In this document: piece after piece, positions 21,373 to 31,720 of the stretch
Numbering within the stretch: position 1 is the stretch's first letter
Layout: every line of letters starts with the position of its first letter
NCBI GenBank assembly: GCA_003574845.1
Contig: NDHY01000007.1
Location: 1 to 38,161 of the forward strand
Direction of reading: 5' to 3'
Source of the DNA: a candidate division NPL-UPA2 bacterium Unc8
Lineage (GTDB): Bacteria; NPL-UPA2
Length of the DNA: 38,161 nt
The notes under the pieces: generated by a model
What the model was told of the DNA's origin: nothing
What the model saw: the letters and a program-made list of their open reading frames with translations, nothing else
Databases searched by the model: none
Made by a program: the position numbers and the translations under genes

Positions 21373-22902
21373 TTATTTGTCAAGCATTTTTTCTTTCAAC
21401 AGCACTATTTTATTTATAGCTTTAAGATAAGCCCTGGCGCTAGCCTCTATAATATCAGTGCTTGACCCCCTCCCCGTTACAGTATTGCTTCCCTCCCTTA
21501 TCCTCACTGTAACCTCACCGAGAGCATCCTTTCCACTGGTAACTGCTCGCAATGAATAATCAAGGAGTTCTCCTTTTACCCCTGTAATACGATCAATCGT
21601 TCGGTAGGCAGCATCAACGGGCCCATCTCCACAGGCGGCATCCTCAAAAACCTCTTCTTTCTTCTCCAACTTAACGGTTGCAGTGGGAACAGTCTGGCTA
21701 CCGCTGGTAACATGGATGTATTTCAGATGGAATACCTCGGGAATAGTTGATATCTCGCCTTGAACTATCGTCTCCAGGTCCTCGTCAAAAACCTCTTTTT
21801 TCTTATCCGCCAACTCCTTAAAGAATACATAGATGCGGTCCAGCTCATTTTTATCCAGTTCATAGCCAAGTTCTCCTAAACGATGCTTTACGGCATGCTT
21901 CCCGGAGCGGCTGGTGAGAATAATTTTACTCTCCTTAAATCCAACTGAGGCGGGAGTCATTATTTCAAATGTCTCTCTCTTTTTAAGTATCCCATCCTGA
22001 TGAATTCCAGAACTGTGAGCGAAGGCATTTTCTCCTACAATTGCCTTATTATGAGCAATGGCCATCCCTGTAAGATGACCCACTAATCGGCTGGTGCGAT
22101 ATATCTCTTTCGTATCTATTTTTGTGGTAAAGTTAAGGAAATCCTTTCTTGCTTTAAGAGTCATCACAATCTCTTCCAGAGAAAGATTTCCTGCTCGTTC
22201 TCCAAGGCCGTTCACGGTGCATTCAACCTGGCGGGCGCCATTCAGGATTGCCGTAAGTGAGTTTGCCATCGCCAGCCCCAGATCATCATGACAGTGAACA
22301 CTTAAAATTACCTTATTGATATTTGCCACATTGTCAATAATCCTTTTTATTAAGTTCCCGAACTCGTCCGGGAGAGCATACCCAACAGTGTCGGGAATGT
22401 TAATGGTCGTAGCGCCGCTATCTATTGTTTTCTCTATCACTTCACAGAGAAAATCAAACCCTGTTCTTGATGCATCCATTGGAGAAAACTCTACATCAAA
22501 AGTCAGGTCTTTAGCTATCTTTACCGCATCTACTGCCATCTTGAGAATTTCCTTTTCCGATTTTTGCATGATGGATTCCCGATGCACCGATGAGGTTCCA
22601 ATGAAGACATGAATGCGCGGCTTCTCTGCTTCTTTGACAGCTTCCCAACATCTTTCAATATCTCCTCTCAATGCCCGTGATAGTCCAGCAATAATTGGTC
22701 CCTTTATGGTCCCGGCAATTTTCCTGACCGCCTCAAAATCCCCTGGCGAAGATATAGGAAATCCTGCCTCAATCACATCTACTCCTAACCTGGCAAGCTG
22801 CCGGGCAATCTCAAGCTTTTCCTTGACATTAAGATGAATCCCCGGAGATTGCTCTCCATCTCGCAAAGTCGTATCAAAAATAATAATCCTGTTTTTTTTC
22901 AT
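21373..22902 (-). CDS. leuA: 2-isopropylmalate synthase
   Basis: First enzyme of leucine synthesis, condensing acetyl-CoA with 2-oxoisovalerate. It has 509 residues from ATG 22902, which overlaps the ilvC stop as ATGA; ATG 22917 is an alternative giving 514. The catalytic block [19 protein letters not shown], metal ligands in [24 protein letters not shown] and [15 protein letters not shown] are intact. A C-terminal LeuA regulatory domain of about 130 residues ([30 protein letters not shown]) indicates leucine feedback inhibition. It is coupled to ilvC. Confidence 0.95.
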   Translation of the reverse strand: MKKNRIIIFDTTLRDGEQSPGIHLNVKEKLEIARQLARLGVDVIEAGFPISSPGDFEAVRKIAGTIKGPIIAGLSRALRGDIERCWEAVKEAEKPRIHVFIGTSSVHRESIMQKSEKEILKMAVDAVKIAKDLTFDVEFSPMDASRTGFDFLCEVIEKTIDSGATTINIPDTVGYALPDEFGNLIKRIIDNVANINKVILSVHCHDDLGLAMANSLTAILNGARQVECTVNGLGERAGNLSLEEIVMTLKARKDFLNFTTKIDTKEIYRTSRLVGHLTGMAIAHNKAIVGENAFAHSSGIHQDGILKKRETFEIMTPASVGFKESKIILTSRSGKHAVKHRLGELGYELDKNELDRIYVFFKELADKKKEVFDEDLETIVQGEISTIPEVFHLKYIHVTSGSQTVPTATVKLEKKEEVFEDAACGDGPVDAAYRTIDRITGVKGELLDYSLRAVTSGKDALGEVTVRIREGSNTVTGRGSSTDIIEASARAYLKAINKIVLLKEKMLDK

Positions 22903-23894
22903 TCTTTCTTTAGCCATTTCATCAATGTGCGCAGTTTCCTGCCAGTCTCTTCTATTTTATGACCCGCATCTGTTCTGTCCAGAGCATTAAACACGGGTTT
23001 TCCTGCCATATTTTCCGATATCCACTCTCGCGCAAACTCTCCTGACTGAACTTCCTTGAGAATTTTTTTCATTTCTGCCCTTGTCTCATCGTCAATTATC
23101 CTCTTTCCACGGGTGAGGTCGCCATACTTAGCCGTTGTGCTCACCTGGCGTCTCATTCCTGCAATACCATCCTTGTGAATTAAGTCTACAATAAGCTTTA
23201 ACTCATGCAGGCACTCAAAGTAAGCCACCTCAGGCTGGTAGCCAGCCTCAACAAGTGTATCAAATCCTGCTCTTATAAGTTCTGAGACACCACCACAGAG
23301 AACGGCTTGTTCACCAAAAAGGTCGGTCTCTGTTTCTTCAGCAAAAGTTGTCTCCAGCACTCCAGCTCTGGTACCGCCAATTCCCTTTGCATATGCTAAT
23401 CCCACCTCTTTTGCTCCTCCCGTATAGTTCTGATGAATGGCAAGGAGACAGGGAATGCCTCCTCCATCAAGATAGGTTTTCCTGAGCAGGCTTCCTGGCC
23501 CCTTGGGGGCAACCATTAGCACATCTACTTCAAGAGGTGGGAGAATTTGTCCAAAATGAATGTTAAATCCATGTGAAAAGAGAAGGGCATCGTTCTTATT
23601 CAAACCTGATTTAATCTCTGACTCATAGATTCTGGCCTGGAGGTCATCCTGAGTAAGTATCTGAACTATCTCCGCACATTGTGCTGCCTCAGCAGCCGGC
23701 ATTGGCGTAAAGCCATCTTTTTTTGCCCGTTTCCAGTTAGGACTGCCATTTACATCGCTCACCACTACATCCAGTCCGCTATCCCTGAGGTTTTGCGCCT
23801 GGGCATGCCCTTGAATTCCATATCCAATGATAGCAATCCTTTTTCCCTTCAATGCCTTCAAATCGGCATCCTGATCATAATACATCTTTGCCAT
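22899..23894 (-). CDS. ilvC: Ketol-acid reductoisomerase (class I), probably NADH-preferring
   Basis: Converts acetolactate to dihydroxyisovalerate in valine, leucine and isoleucine synthesis; 331 residues, class I length. Start ATG 23894 follows AAGGAG at short spacing. The Rossmann motif [19 protein letters not shown] and metal-binding [12 protein letters not shown] and [14 protein letters not shown] are complete. The cofactor loop reads [12 protein letters not shown] (Ser46, Asp47, Val48), replacing the common GLR start of NADPH-type loops. An acid at this site and loss of the phosphate-binding Arg suggest NADH use. It is followed by leuA and preceded by ilvN across a heptamer tract. Confidence 0.94.
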   Translation of the reverse strand: MAKMYYDQDADLKALKGKRIAIIGYGIQGHAQAQNLRDSGLDVVVSDVNGSPNWKRAKKDGFTPMPAAEAAQCAEIVQILTQDDLQARIYESEIKSGLNKNDALLFSHGFNIHFGQILPPLEVDVLMVAPKGPGSLLRKTYLDGGGIPCLLAIHQNYTGGAKEVGLAYAKGIGGTRAGVLETTFAEETETDLFGEQAVLCGGVSELIRAGFDTLVEAGYQPEVAYFECLHELKLIVDLIHKDGIAGMRRQVSTTAKYGDLTRGKRIIDDETRAEMKKILKEVQSGEFAREWISENMAGKPVFNALDRTDAGHKIEETGRKLRTLMKWLKKE

Positions 23895-23928
23895 TTTTCT
23901 CCTTCCTCAATCCATAATGTAGCACCAG

Positions 23929-23998
23929 TCTATCAGCCTTCAGCCCTCAGCTATCAGCTATCAGCCTTCAATCCTTACCACTTACTACTTACGACTTA
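23929..23998. repeat. Heptamer tract, GCCTTCA/GCTATCA family
   Basis: Ten units in register: tctatca, gccttca, gccctca, gctatca twice, gccttca, atcctta, ccactta, ctactta, cgactta. The last units overlap the ilvN 3' end, supplying its TAA stop at 23989-23991. The unit gccttca also occurs at 31663-31711 and inverted at 29781-29808. Confidence 0.88.
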
Positions 23999-24471
23999 TC
24001 TCCTCTGGCCATAGCGATTCTTCCGGTACGCACAACCTCTTTTATTCCAAATTCTTTTAGCACTTCCAGCATTCCTGCGATTTTTTTTTCGTCACCGGTC
24101 ACTTCTACACTAAGGCTCCGGGTAGAAACATCTACAACTCTGGCCCGGAACAGAGAAACTATTTGCATTATCTCCACGCGTCTGGCTGGAGTGGCATCCA
24201 TTTTAATTAACACTAACTCCCGAGCAACAAAATTCTGACCTGTCAAGTCCTGAACTTTGATGACATCTATCAGTTTGCGTAGCTGCTTCACGACCTGTTC
24301 CAATATTTTTTCATCAGCATCAAGGACAATAGTCATCCTTGATATGGTTGAATCATCGGTTTTGCCAACCGCAAGGCTGCTAATATTAAAGCCCCTGGCA
24401 CTGAAAAGAGAGGCAATGCGTGCCAGGACACCTGACTTGTTTTCCACCAACGCTGAAATTGTATGTTTCAT
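23989..24471 (-). CDS. ilvN: Acetolactate synthase small (regulatory) subunit
   Basis: Regulatory subunit of acetohydroxyacid synthase, 160 residues. The N-terminal ACT domain begins HTISALVENKSGVLARIASL with the GFNISSLAVG effector-site segment, which binds valine in characterised homologues. A C-terminal ACT-like domain follows (LVLIKMDA onward). Its final codons (GDKS) and stop fall in the heptamer tract. It lies 5 bp after ilvB in the usual ilvB-ilvN-ilvC order. Confidence 0.95.
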   Translation of the reverse strand: MKHTISALVENKSGVLARIASLFSARGFNISSLAVGKTDDSTISRMTIVLDADEKILEQVVKQLRKLIDVIKVQDLTGQNFVARELVLIKMDATPARRVEIMQIVSLFRARVVDVSTRSLSVEVTGDEKKIAGMLEVLKEFGIKEVVRTGRIAMARGDKS

Positions 24472-24476
24472 TTAAG

Positions 24477-26147
24477 TTATGCCATTCCTCCTATCATCTT
24501 ATTGGTTGCTGCTCCTGCTGGAACCATTGGAAACACATTCTCTTCCGGGTCAATGTGAAAATCAATGATTACGGGCCCATCAATTGAGAGAGCCTTCTTG
24601 ATTGCCGGAGCAACCTCCTCCTTCTTTCTGACTAAGATTCCTGCTGCTCCGTAAGCTGCAGCAACCTTGACAAAATCCGGATTACCTTTAAGTGATGTGT
24701 AAGAGTACCGCTTTTTATAAAATAGTTCCTGCCACTGTCGCACCATCCCGAGGTAGCCATTGTTAAGCACTGCCACTTTGACGGGAACTTTATTGATTGC
24801 TGCCGTTGCCAGCTCCTGGATGTTCATTTGAAAACTGCCATCACCGGCAATGTCAAATACTATCTTTCCCGGGCATCCAATTTGAGCGCCAATAGCCGCT
24901 GGAAACCCATATCCCATTGTTCCAAGCCCTCCGGAAGAGAGGATGCTGCGAGGATTCTTGTAGTGATAAAACTGAGCCGCCCACATCTGATTTTGCCCAA
25001 CCTCCGTTGCAATAATTGCCTCTCCTTTGGTCAACCGATAGATTTCTTTAATGATAAACTGCGGCTTAAGCCCTCCATCATCACTATACACAAGAGGATA
25101 GGCTTTCTTCCATTTTACTATTCTCTTGTGCCAATTGCCGTAGTTACCTACATCTACAATTTTGTTGAGCTCATGAAGAACGTTCTTTGCATCACCGACG
25201 ATGGGAATATCTACTCTGACACTCTTGCTTATTGATGAAGGGTCAATGTCAATGTGAATAATCTTTGCTTGTGGGGCAAACTCATCCAGCCTCCCTGTTA
25301 TCCGATCATCAAACCGGGCACCGATAGCGATGATAAGATCAGACTCCATAATTGCATAGTTGGCGGTTCTTGTCCCATGCATTCCTAACATTCCAAGGAA
25401 AATGTCCTCGGTTCCAGGAAAACTTCCCAGCCCAAGCAGAGTGGCAGCCACCGGAATATTTGTTTTATTGACTAACTTCCTGAGTTCGTCAGCGGCATTG
25501 GAGATAATAACTCCACCACCAGTGCATATCAGTGGCTTTTTTGCTTTGAGGATTGCTGTTGCTGCTCTCTTTATTTGCTGAGGATGCCCACTATAGACTG
25601 GTTTATAACTTCTTAATTCCACCTCTTCTGGATATACATACTCGGTTTCTGCCGTTTGCACGTCCTTGGGAACATCAATTAGCACTGGCCCTGGCCTGCC
25701 GCTACGGGCAATATAAAATGCCTCTTTCATCATCCGCGGGAGCTCTCCCACATCCTTAACCAGGTAGTTATGCTTTGTTATAGGTCGGGTCACTCCGACA
25801 ATATCTGCCTCCTGAAATGCATCGTTACCAATCATTGTTGTAAAAACCTGACCGGTGATTGCTACGACAGGAACAGAGTCCATATTAGCTGTGGCAAGAC
25901 CAGTGACTAAATTTGTTGCCCCGGGCCCGGAAGTAGCTATACAAACCCCAACCTTTCCTGTTGCCCGCGCATAGCCATCAGCCATGTGCGCTGCCCCCTG
26001 CTCATGGCGGGTAAGGATAAATCTTATCTGGGCATCATAGAGAACATCAAAGATTGGAATCACTGCCCCACCAGGAATCCCAAATAGAACACCAACCCCC
26101 TCTTTCAGGAGAGCATCAATAATAATTTCAGCTCCACTCTTTTTCAA
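24477..26147 (-). CDS. ilvB: Acetolactate synthase large (catalytic) subunit
   Basis: Thiamine-diphosphate enzyme making acetolactate or acetohydroxybutyrate. I place the start at TTG 26147, preceded by GAGGTG at six bases, giving [18 protein letters not shown] and 556 residues. The frame is open back to ATG 26276 (599 residues) and TTG 26225 would overlap the alr stop, but those extensions do not look like IlvB. Catalytic Glu is in [17 protein letters not shown]; the ThDP/Mg motif is [12 protein letters not shown] ending in [15 protein letters not shown]-site and substrate segments ([16 protein letters not shown]) are present. Confidence 0.93.
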   Translation of the reverse strand: MKKSGAEIIIDALLKEGVGVLFGIPGGAVIPIFDVLYDAQIRFILTRHEQGAAHMADGYARATGKVGVCIATSGPGATNLVTGLATANMDSVPVVAITGQVFTTMIGNDAFQEADIVGVTRPITKHNYLVKDVGELPRMMKEAFYIARSGRPGPVLIDVPKDVQTAETEYVYPEEVELRSYKPVYSGHPQQIKRAATAILKAKKPLICTGGGVIISNAADELRKLVNKTNIPVAATLLGLGSFPGTEDIFLGMLGMHGTRTANYAIMESDLIIAIGARFDDRITGRLDEFAPQAKIIHIDIDPSSISKSVRVDIPIVGDAKNVLHELNKIVDVGNYGNWHKRIVKWKKAYPLVYSDDGGLKPQFIIKEIYRLTKGEAIIATEVGQNQMWAAQFYHYKNPRSILSSGGLGTMGYGFPAAIGAQIGCPGKIVFDIAGDGSFQMNIQELATAAINKVPVKVAVLNNGYLGMVRQWQELFYKKRYSYTSLKGNPDFVKVAAAYGAAGILVRKKEEVAPAIKKALSIDGPVIIDFHIDPEENVFPMVPAGAATNKMIGGMA

Positions 26148-26214
26148 GTCACACACCTCGTCTAGCAGTTTGCAGGGGTCAGTATTTCCTGTTAAGACTT
26201 TATTTAATTTTTCT

Positions 26215-27381
26215 TTAGTCGTCAAGCTTTTTATGTCTTCGGGGTAGTCCTTTTCCAATCTGGCAGACGACATCATGGGGAATGGTTCCTGCTTTTTGAG
26301 CTACTTCTTCTACAGTAATTTGATTGTCTCCTTGCTTTCCAATCAAGACCACCTCATCTCCAAGGCGAACATCGGAAACTTTACCTACATCCACCATCAT
26401 TTGATCCATGCAGATTCTTCCGACAATCCTTGTTCGCATTCCCTTAACTAATACCTCTCCTTTGTTAGAAAGGAAGCGGCTATAACCATTTGCATACCCA
26501 ATGGGAAGAATAGCAATAATTGTATCGTTTTTTACTGTGTATGCTCTCCCATAACCAATTGTCGCTCCTGCTATGGCTCCTCTCAAATGAAAAATTCGGG
26601 TTTTGAGAGTAAGCGCTGGCAGAAGACTCATAGTGGCTTCTTCAGTTCCTGAGGCTCTATCATGACGAGTACGATACGAATAGGTGGGATAAATTCCATA
26701 CAAGAGTAGTCCAGGACGGACAAGATTGAAGTAGCTTTCAGGAACATTGAGGATAGCTGCACTATTCGCTGCATGCTTGAGGGGGATATCTATCCCTTCT
26801 CTTGCAAGTGTTCTGAGGACAGTCTGAAAATCTTTAACTTGCGCAAGAGAGAACTCTCTATTCTCCTCTGCCACCGGGAAGTGCGTATAAATACCTTCTA
26901 TTTTTAAGTTCTTTAGACACATCAGGTTCTTTACAAATCCGATGGCGTGGTTGCAGGCAACTCCTGTTCTTCCCATGCCAGTGTCTACCTCTATGTGTAC
27001 CTTAACTTCTGTTCTTCTGTTTCTTGCTTTGCGAGATAAGACAACGGGAAGCTTATCCTCATAAACTGTGGCAGTGAGCTGATGCTCAACAATTATCTCT
27101 GCTTCCTGAAGAAGAGAGGGCCCAAAAACAAGAATGGGAATAGCTATCCCATTCTTCCTCAATGTAACCGCCTCATAGATATTTGACACGGCAAGATAAT
27201 CTGCCCCATGCTTAACAAGGGTATGAGAGACCTCACATATCCCGTGCCCATAGGCATCTGCTTTGACAACGCAAAGTATTCTTACTTCCCTTCCAACTCT
27301 TCTTCTGACTTCAGTTAGATTATGACTAATTGTCTCAAGGGAAATCCCTAACCAATTTTCCTGCCGCAAGATAACCCTCAC
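26215..27381 (-). CDS. alr: Alanine racemase
   Basis: PLP-dependent racemase producing D-alanine for peptidoglycan, 388 residues from GTG 27381, which overlaps the upstream stop as GTGA. TTG 27369 is an alternative with GAGGG at good distance. The PLP lysine is Lys40 in [11 protein letters not shown]. The second catalytic residue, Tyr, lies in [14 protein letters not shown], and [12 protein letters not shown] is the conserved C-terminal substrate segment. It is unusual to find it joined to ilv genes; it sits in the long mixed operon. Confidence 0.94.
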   Translation of the reverse strand: MRVILRQENWLGISLETISHNLTEVRRRVGREVRILCVVKADAYGHGICEVSHTLVKHGADYLAVSNIYEAVTLRKNGIAIPILVFGPSLLQEAEIIVEHQLTATVYEDKLPVVLSRKARNRRTEVKVHIEVDTGMGRTGVACNHAIGFVKNLMCLKNLKIEGIYTHFPVAEENREFSLAQVKDFQTVLRTLAREGIDIPLKHAANSAAILNVPESYFNLVRPGLLLYGIYPTYSYRTRHDRASGTEEATMSLLPALTLKTRIFHLRGAIAGATIGYGRAYTVKNDTIIAILPIGYANGYSRFLSNKGEVLVKGMRTRIVGRICMDQMMVDVGKVSDVRLGDEVVLIGKQGDNQITVEEVAQKAGTIPHDVVCQIGKGLPRRHKKLDD

Positions 27382-28376
27382 TTCGTATGGTCTCTAATCC
27401 TGGCAAATATCATCCTCCCTGCCTCTGTTTGCAATGTGCTGATTACTACAATATCCGCGCTTTTTCCAATAAAGGCTTTCCCCTCTTCAACCACAATCAT
27501 TGTTCCATCATCAAGATAGGCAACCCCCTGGGCTGGTTCCTTGCCTTCTTTGGTTATCTTTACATTCATTACCTCCCCGGCGAGAATAACCGGCTTCAGG
27601 ACACTGGCAAGTTCATTTATATTAAGAACATCTACTCCCTCCAGCCTGGCGACCCTGCACAAACTAAAGTCATTCGTCAATATCTTTGCGCCTGTTTCTT
27701 TTGCCAGAAGAATAAGTTTCTCATCAACTGTCTTAACATCACGAAAATCCTGCTTGCTAATTACTATGTTGGCATCCATGCCTTTTTCCATCTTGTTAAG
27801 TATATCCAATCCCATTCTGCCCCGCTTCCTCCTCAGAGGATCGTCAGAGTCAGCTATTCTCTGAAGTTCCTGAAGGACAAAACGGGGAATGACAAGCGCC
27901 CCATCCAGAAAGCCGACATTGCAAATGCCGATGATACGGCCATCAATAATGACATTTGTATCAAGAATTTTGCGATTGTTTCTCTTAGTTGTCTTGCTAT
28001 ACTGACGTAGTGATGAGATAAAAGGAGTATCTTTTTCTCTCAGAAAAATTATCATTCCCGCATAAGTTAACACTAAGCCAAACCCTAACTTGAGGTAAAT
28101 ATCAAAATTCTGGGGAATGATAAACCTGAAGGAATGAGAGATAAGAACGGCAATTGCCAGTCCAATAATCATCCCGGCTACTCCTGCTATCAGTGCTCCT
28201 ACGTTTATTTTCCTTAAGGGAAACTCTATTAGAATGATGGCTATGCCACCTCCAAAACCTATGAGAAATGCTATGATCGGTCTTGCACCGATAGGATTAA
28301 TAATATAAAACACACCTCCACAGACTAATGCAAATACCAATCGTGTAGCATTTATTCCTGATATTAGTTCTTTCAC
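27378..28376 (-). CDS. PIN-TRAM domain membrane protein (YacL-like)
   Basis: Integral membrane PIN/TRAM protein of 332 residues, like Bacillus YacL. The N-terminal 110 or so residues form about four membrane helices. The PIN nuclease-fold domain starts RKILDTNVIIDGRIIG, with acidic residues in VLQELQRIADSDD and ILTNDFSL. A TRAM RNA-binding domain closes the protein (VILAGEVMNVKITKEGKEPA onward). The start is GTG 28376 overlapping the radA stop as GTGA. Bacillus yacL also lies beside radA-disA, supporting the assignment. Substrate and exact role are unknown. Confidence 0.9.
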   Translation of the reverse strand: MKELISGINATRLVFALVCGGVFYIINPIGARPIIAFLIGFGGGIAIILIEFPLRKINVGALIAGVAGMIIGLAIAVLISHSFRFIIPQNFDIYLKLGFGLVLTYAGMIIFLREKDTPFISSLRQYSKTTKRNNRKILDTNVIIDGRIIGICNVGFLDGALVIPRFVLQELQRIADSDDPLRRKRGRMGLDILNKMEKGMDANIVISKQDFRDVKTVDEKLILLAKETGAKILTNDFSLCRVARLEGVDVLNINELASVLKPVILAGEVMNVKITKEGKEPAQGVAYLDDGTMIVVEEGKAFIGKSADIVVISTLQTEAGRMIFARIRDHTK

Positions 28377-29752
28377 TGTATTTCCTCCAACAAAGCTATA
28401 TTTAATGCTTCTTTAACTTCTTCCACTTCAATAAGTTTAATATCAACTCCCTTCTTTACTCCTTTAAGACTGCCTTTGCTTAAGATGCACTGGTTAAAAC
28501 CAAGCCTTGAAGCTTCCTTTATTCTAACAGCGACCTGGGCGACTCTCCTGAGTTCTCCTCCTAATCCAACCTCACCAATTGCCACCATCCTAACAGGAAG
28601 GGCAATATCACGGTAGCTGGAGACCACCGCCATTGCCACCCCCAGGTCAAGAGCAGGCTCACTTAGCTTTAATCCCCCAGCAAGATTAATAAATATATCT
28701 TTATCTCCAAGATGCACACCCGCTCTTTTCTCCAAAATTGACAACAATAACCCTGCCCGATTATAATCAATGCCATTTATCAGACGCCGCGGCATACTAA
28801 AACTTCTCTGACTTACCAGTGCCTGGACCTCAACCAGAAGTGGCCTCATCCCCTCCATACAGGGAATAACCATTGAGCCTGAAACCTTAGGTAGCCTCTC
28901 AGCAATGAAAAGTGCAGACGGATTTTCAACCTCCGTCAAGCCACGCTCTCCCATCTCAAAGATTCCAATCTCGTTTGTGGGGCCAAACCTATTTTTTACC
29001 ACTCTCAAGATGCGCAAATCTGCTCGAGGTTCTCCCTCAAAGTAAAGCACAGTATCGACCATGTGCTCAAGCACCTTGGGGCCAGCGATGGTTCCCTCTT
29101 TGGTCACATGACCAACAAGAAAGAGAGCGATTTCATTTCTCTTCGCCAGTTGAATGAGAGAATAGGCGCACTCGCGCACCTGGCTTATACTCCCAGGTGC
29201 AGCCGAAAGGTCAGGATGAGAAACTGTCTGAATAGAATCAATGACCACCATCCGGGGGCGCATTTGACAGAGCTGCTCCTCTATTGCTTCCAGGTTCACC
29301 TCTGAAAGAAAATACAATTTCCCTGCGGACAATCCAAGTCGCCTTGCTCGCAGTCCTGTCTGTTTTATAGATTCCTCACCAGAGACATAGAGTACCGGCC
29401 CATCCTTGAGTGCTATATTGTAAGATATCTGAAGAAGAAGGGTTGATTTTCCTACTCCCGGGTCACCACCAATTAGTATTGTTGAACCAGGCACAACCCC
29501 ACAACCCACAATTCTATCCAACTCCCCCATCCCGGTTGAAAATCTCTTCTCTGAATCAATACTTAGATGGGAAATTGGCTGCGGGGTAGCACTTGTGGTT
29601 TTCCTGCCATGTCTCCTTTGCACGATGACTTCCTCTGTGAGGGTACTCCAACTCTGACAATCAGGGCAGCGACCAAGCCATGCCATGCTCTCATATCCAC
29701 ACTCCTGACAGACAAATTTCTTCTTCTCTTTTTTAATAGTAATGTCTCTCAA
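28373..29752 (-). CDS. radA: DNA repair protein RadA (Sms)
   Basis: RecA-like ATPase acting in branch migration during recombination. The N-terminal zinc finger is CQECGYESMAWLGRCPDC. Walker A is GGDPGVGKSTLL, the RadA-specific KNRFG motif lies in VVKNRFGPTNEIG, and the C-terminal domain is Lon-protease-like. I place the start at TTG 29752 with GAGGG upstream (459 residues); GTG 29764 and TTG 29776 (467 residues) are alternatives. The start context is nearly identical to that of alr. A heptamer tract separates it from dnaB. Confidence 0.94.
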   Translation of the reverse strand: MRDITIKKEKKKFVCQECGYESMAWLGRCPDCQSWSTLTEEVIVQRRHGRKTTSATPQPISHLSIDSEKRFSTGMGELDRIVGCGVVPGSTILIGGDPGVGKSTLLLQISYNIALKDGPVLYVSGEESIKQTGLRARRLGLSAGKLYFLSEVNLEAIEEQLCQMRPRMVVIDSIQTVSHPDLSAAPGSISQVRECAYSLIQLAKRNEIALFLVGHVTKEGTIAGPKVLEHMVDTVLYFEGEPRADLRILRVVKNRFGPTNEIGIFEMGERGLTEVENPSALFIAERLPKVSGSMVIPCMEGMRPLLVEVQALVSQRSFSMPRRLINGIDYNRAGLLLSILEKRAGVHLGDKDIFINLAGGLKLSEPALDLGVAMAVVSSYRDIALPVRMVAIGEVGLGGELRRVAQVAVRIKEASRLGFNQCILSKGSLKGVKKGVDIKLIEVEEVKEALNIALLEEIQ

Positions 29753-29780
29753 GGTAACCCTCACTCCGTTCGGCAAAATC

Positions 29781-29833
29781 TGAAGGCTGAAGGCTGAAGG
29801 CTGAAGGCTACTTACAGCCTACAGTCTATAGCC
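29781..29833. repeat. Heptamer tract, TGAAGGC family
   Basis: Four exact tgaaggc units (29781-29808) then tacttac, agcctac, agtctat. tgaaggc is the complement of gccttca at 23929 and 31684. It fills the dnaB-radA gap and is probably transcribed. Confidence 0.88.
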
Positions 29834-29852
29834 ATCAGGCTATTCCTGATGG
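29832..29852. other. Palindrome over the dnaB stop codon
   Basis: A perfect 8-bp stem, ccatcagg (29832-29839) with cctgatgg (29845-29852), encloses ctatt; the TAG stop of dnaB lies in the loop. No T-run follows, so termination is uncertain. Confidence 0.4.
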
Positions 29853-31174
29853 TCAGTATAACTTTCAAATCTTGTGTACTCAGCGATAAAGACAAATCTC
29901 ACTACTCCTATTGGACCATTCCTTTGCTTCTCAATCCTCAACTCAATCAGATGTTTATCTTCATCAGGGGATGGCCTATGAAGGAAGGCAACGAGGTCGG
30001 CATCCTGCTCAAGGGCACCGGATTCTCTCAGGTCTGAGAGCTGGGGGCGTGCTCCCTTCCCACGCCTCTCTACTTCACGGCTCAGCTGGGAAATGGCAAT
30101 CACAGGAATTTTCAGTTCCCTTGCCAGTGCCTTCATAGATCGTGATATCTCCGACATCTCCTGCTGTCTGTTTTCGCCTCTCGCATAACTGCGCATTATC
30201 TGTAGGTAATCAATGATTATTAACCCGATGTTTTCTTTTGATTTTAATCGCCTTGCCCTGGCACACAGCTCAACAGTAGAGATAGAAGGGGTGTCATCAA
30301 TAAATATGGGCGCTTCTTCCAGTCTTCCAGCAGCAAGGGTGAGATCGCTAAATTTAGAAGCGCTAAGATACCCACGGCGTAGCTTCATCCCATCTACTCT
30401 TGCCTCAGAACAGAGCATACGTAATACAACTTGCTCCTTTGAGGTTTCGAGGCTGAAGATGGCAACGGGAATCTTTTTATGAATGGCAACATGCTGGGCA
30501 ATGTTCATTGCAAGCGTTGACTTTCCCATTGACGGTCTTCCTGCAATAATTATCAAATCTGATAACTGCAGACCTGAGGTCTTCTCATCAAAATCAGGAA
30601 ATCCTGTCTCAATCCCTGTAACAAATCTCTTTTGTTGTGTTAGTGTCTCAGCAAGTTCAATACTGTCGGGAATAAGGTCCTTTATCAAGGCAAAGTCTCC
30701 CTTGATCGCTTCTTTGGAAATGCTAAAAACCTGGCTTTCTACACGGTCAAGAAACATCCCCACCTCTTGATTATCCTCATAACTATCGGCGATAATCTGA
30801 GTAGCTGTACTGATGATGTTGCGCAATATTGCTTTGTCCCTGACTATCTTCGCATAGTGCTCTATGTTTGCTGAGCTATAAACATAGTTGAGTAAACTGG
30901 TAAGGTAGGCGGCTCCACCAACTTTTTTCAGGTTTTTCTGTCTCCTTAGCTCCTCTGTCAGAGTTATCAGATCAACCGGTCTTCCATTCTCAAAGAGGGA
31001 TATGATGCTTGAGAATATTTTTCGATGGGCATCATGATAAAAGCTCTCTTCGCTGAGTAGCTCAATTGCTATGAGACTTGTTTCTTCCCCTAACATCATT
31101 GAGCCAAGAACTGACATCTCTGCCTCAATGTTCTGCGGTGGAACTCTTTGACGGCTTACATTCTGATCTGGCAT
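29840..31174 (-). CDS. dnaB: Replicative DNA helicase DnaB
   Basis: Hexameric 5'-3' replicative helicase, 444 residues. The N-terminal domain starts PPQNIEAEMSVLGSMMLGEE. The RecA-like domain has Walker A AGRPSMGKSTLAMNIA, Walker B LIIIDYLQIM, and the conserved RSMKALARELKIPVIAISQL and RESGALEQDADLV segments; the arginine-finger region is KQRNGPIGVV. No intein is present. It follows rplI by 20 bp, a common arrangement (rpsF-ssb-rpsR-rplI-dnaB). Confidence 0.96.
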   Translation of the reverse strand: MPDQNVSRQRVPPQNIEAEMSVLGSMMLGEETSLIAIELLSEESFYHDAHRKIFSSIISLFENGRPVDLITLTEELRRQKNLKKVGGAAYLTSLLNYVYSSANIEHYAKIVRDKAILRNIISTATQIIADSYEDNQEVGMFLDRVESQVFSISKEAIKGDFALIKDLIPDSIELAETLTQQKRFVTGIETGFPDFDEKTSGLQLSDLIIIAGRPSMGKSTLAMNIAQHVAIHKKIPVAIFSLETSKEQVVLRMLCSEARVDGMKLRRGYLSASKFSDLTLAAGRLEEAPIFIDDTPSISTVELCARARRLKSKENIGLIIIDYLQIMRSYARGENRQQEMSEISRSMKALARELKIPVIAISQLSREVERRGKGARPQLSDLRESGALEQDADLVAFLHRPSPDEDKHLIELRIEKQRNGPIGVVRFVFIAEYTRFESYTDHQE

Positions 31175-31194
31175 ACCTGAAGCGCCTCTATCTC

Positions 31195-31638
31195 CTACTC
31201 TTTAACTACCCATAATTTTATCTCGGCACTGAGAGCTGGATGAAGCTTTACTGGAATATGGTGAATTCCAAGAGTCTTTATTGGCTCAGTGAGTACTATT
31301 TTCTTCCGGTTGAGCTCAATTCCCTCTTCTCCAAGGGCAAGAGCAATATCAGTTGTGGTAACTGAGCCATAGAATTTCCCGTCCTCGCCAACTTTAACCG
31401 GGATTGTAACGGAGACTTTCTCCAGTCTATGGGTCATTTCTTCCAGCTTCTTTTTTTCTAATTCCGCCTGCCTTGCCTGCTGTTTTCGTTCTTCAGCTAT
31501 GAGATTAATATTTTTTGAGGTCGCTTTCAGGGCCAATCCGTGCGGGAGGAGAAAATTATGCGCAAACCCATCGGCAACTGTAACAACATCTCCTGCCTGG
31601 CCGATTCCATCCCTGTCTTCTCTCAATACAATCTTCAT
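31195..31638 (-). CDS. rplI: 50S ribosomal protein L9
   Basis: Large-subunit protein bL9, 147 residues with both domains and the long connecting helix. The N-terminal rRNA-binding domain reads MKIVLREDRDGIGQAGDVV then VADGFAHNFLLPHGLAL. The central helix is Lys/Glu/Gln-rich and the C-terminal domain contains GSVTTTDIALAL and HPALSAEIKLWVV. The ribosome-binding site is weak; the gap from rpsR is occupied by a heptamer tract. Confidence 0.96.
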   Translation of the reverse strand: MKIVLREDRDGIGQAGDVVTVADGFAHNFLLPHGLALKATSKNINLIAEERKQQARQAELEKKKLEEMTHRLEKVSVTIPVKVGEDGKFYGSVTTTDIALALGEEGIELNRKKIVLTEPIKTLGIHHIPVKLHPALSAEIKLWVVKE

Positions 31639-31662
31639 CGCTTTCTAACCTTGAACCCTTTT

Positions 31663-31711
31663 CTAAATTCTAAATTTCTAACAGCCTTCAACCTTCAGCC
31701 TTCAGCTTACT
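31663..31711. repeat. Heptamer tract, CTAAATT/GCCTTCA family
   Basis: Seven units in register: ctaaatt twice, tctaaca, gccttca, accttca, gccttca, gcttact. It lies in the rpsR-rplI gap within the operon. Confidence 0.8.
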
Positions 31712-31720
31712 TTGTGCCTG

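Noticed and set aside
23929..23998. CRISPR-like array
   Set aside because: The repeats are 7 bp and contiguous with no spacers, and no cas gene is present.
26148..26276. Long N-terminal extension of ilvB overlapping alr
   Set aside because: Residues upstream of the TTG at 26147 do not resemble IlvB and overlap alr; the TTG has a GAGGTG ribosome-binding site.
27387..28010. 207-codon plus-strand frame opposite the PIN-TRAM gene
   Set aside because: No recognisable domain or ribosome-binding site; the opposite strand carries clear PIN and TRAM motifs.
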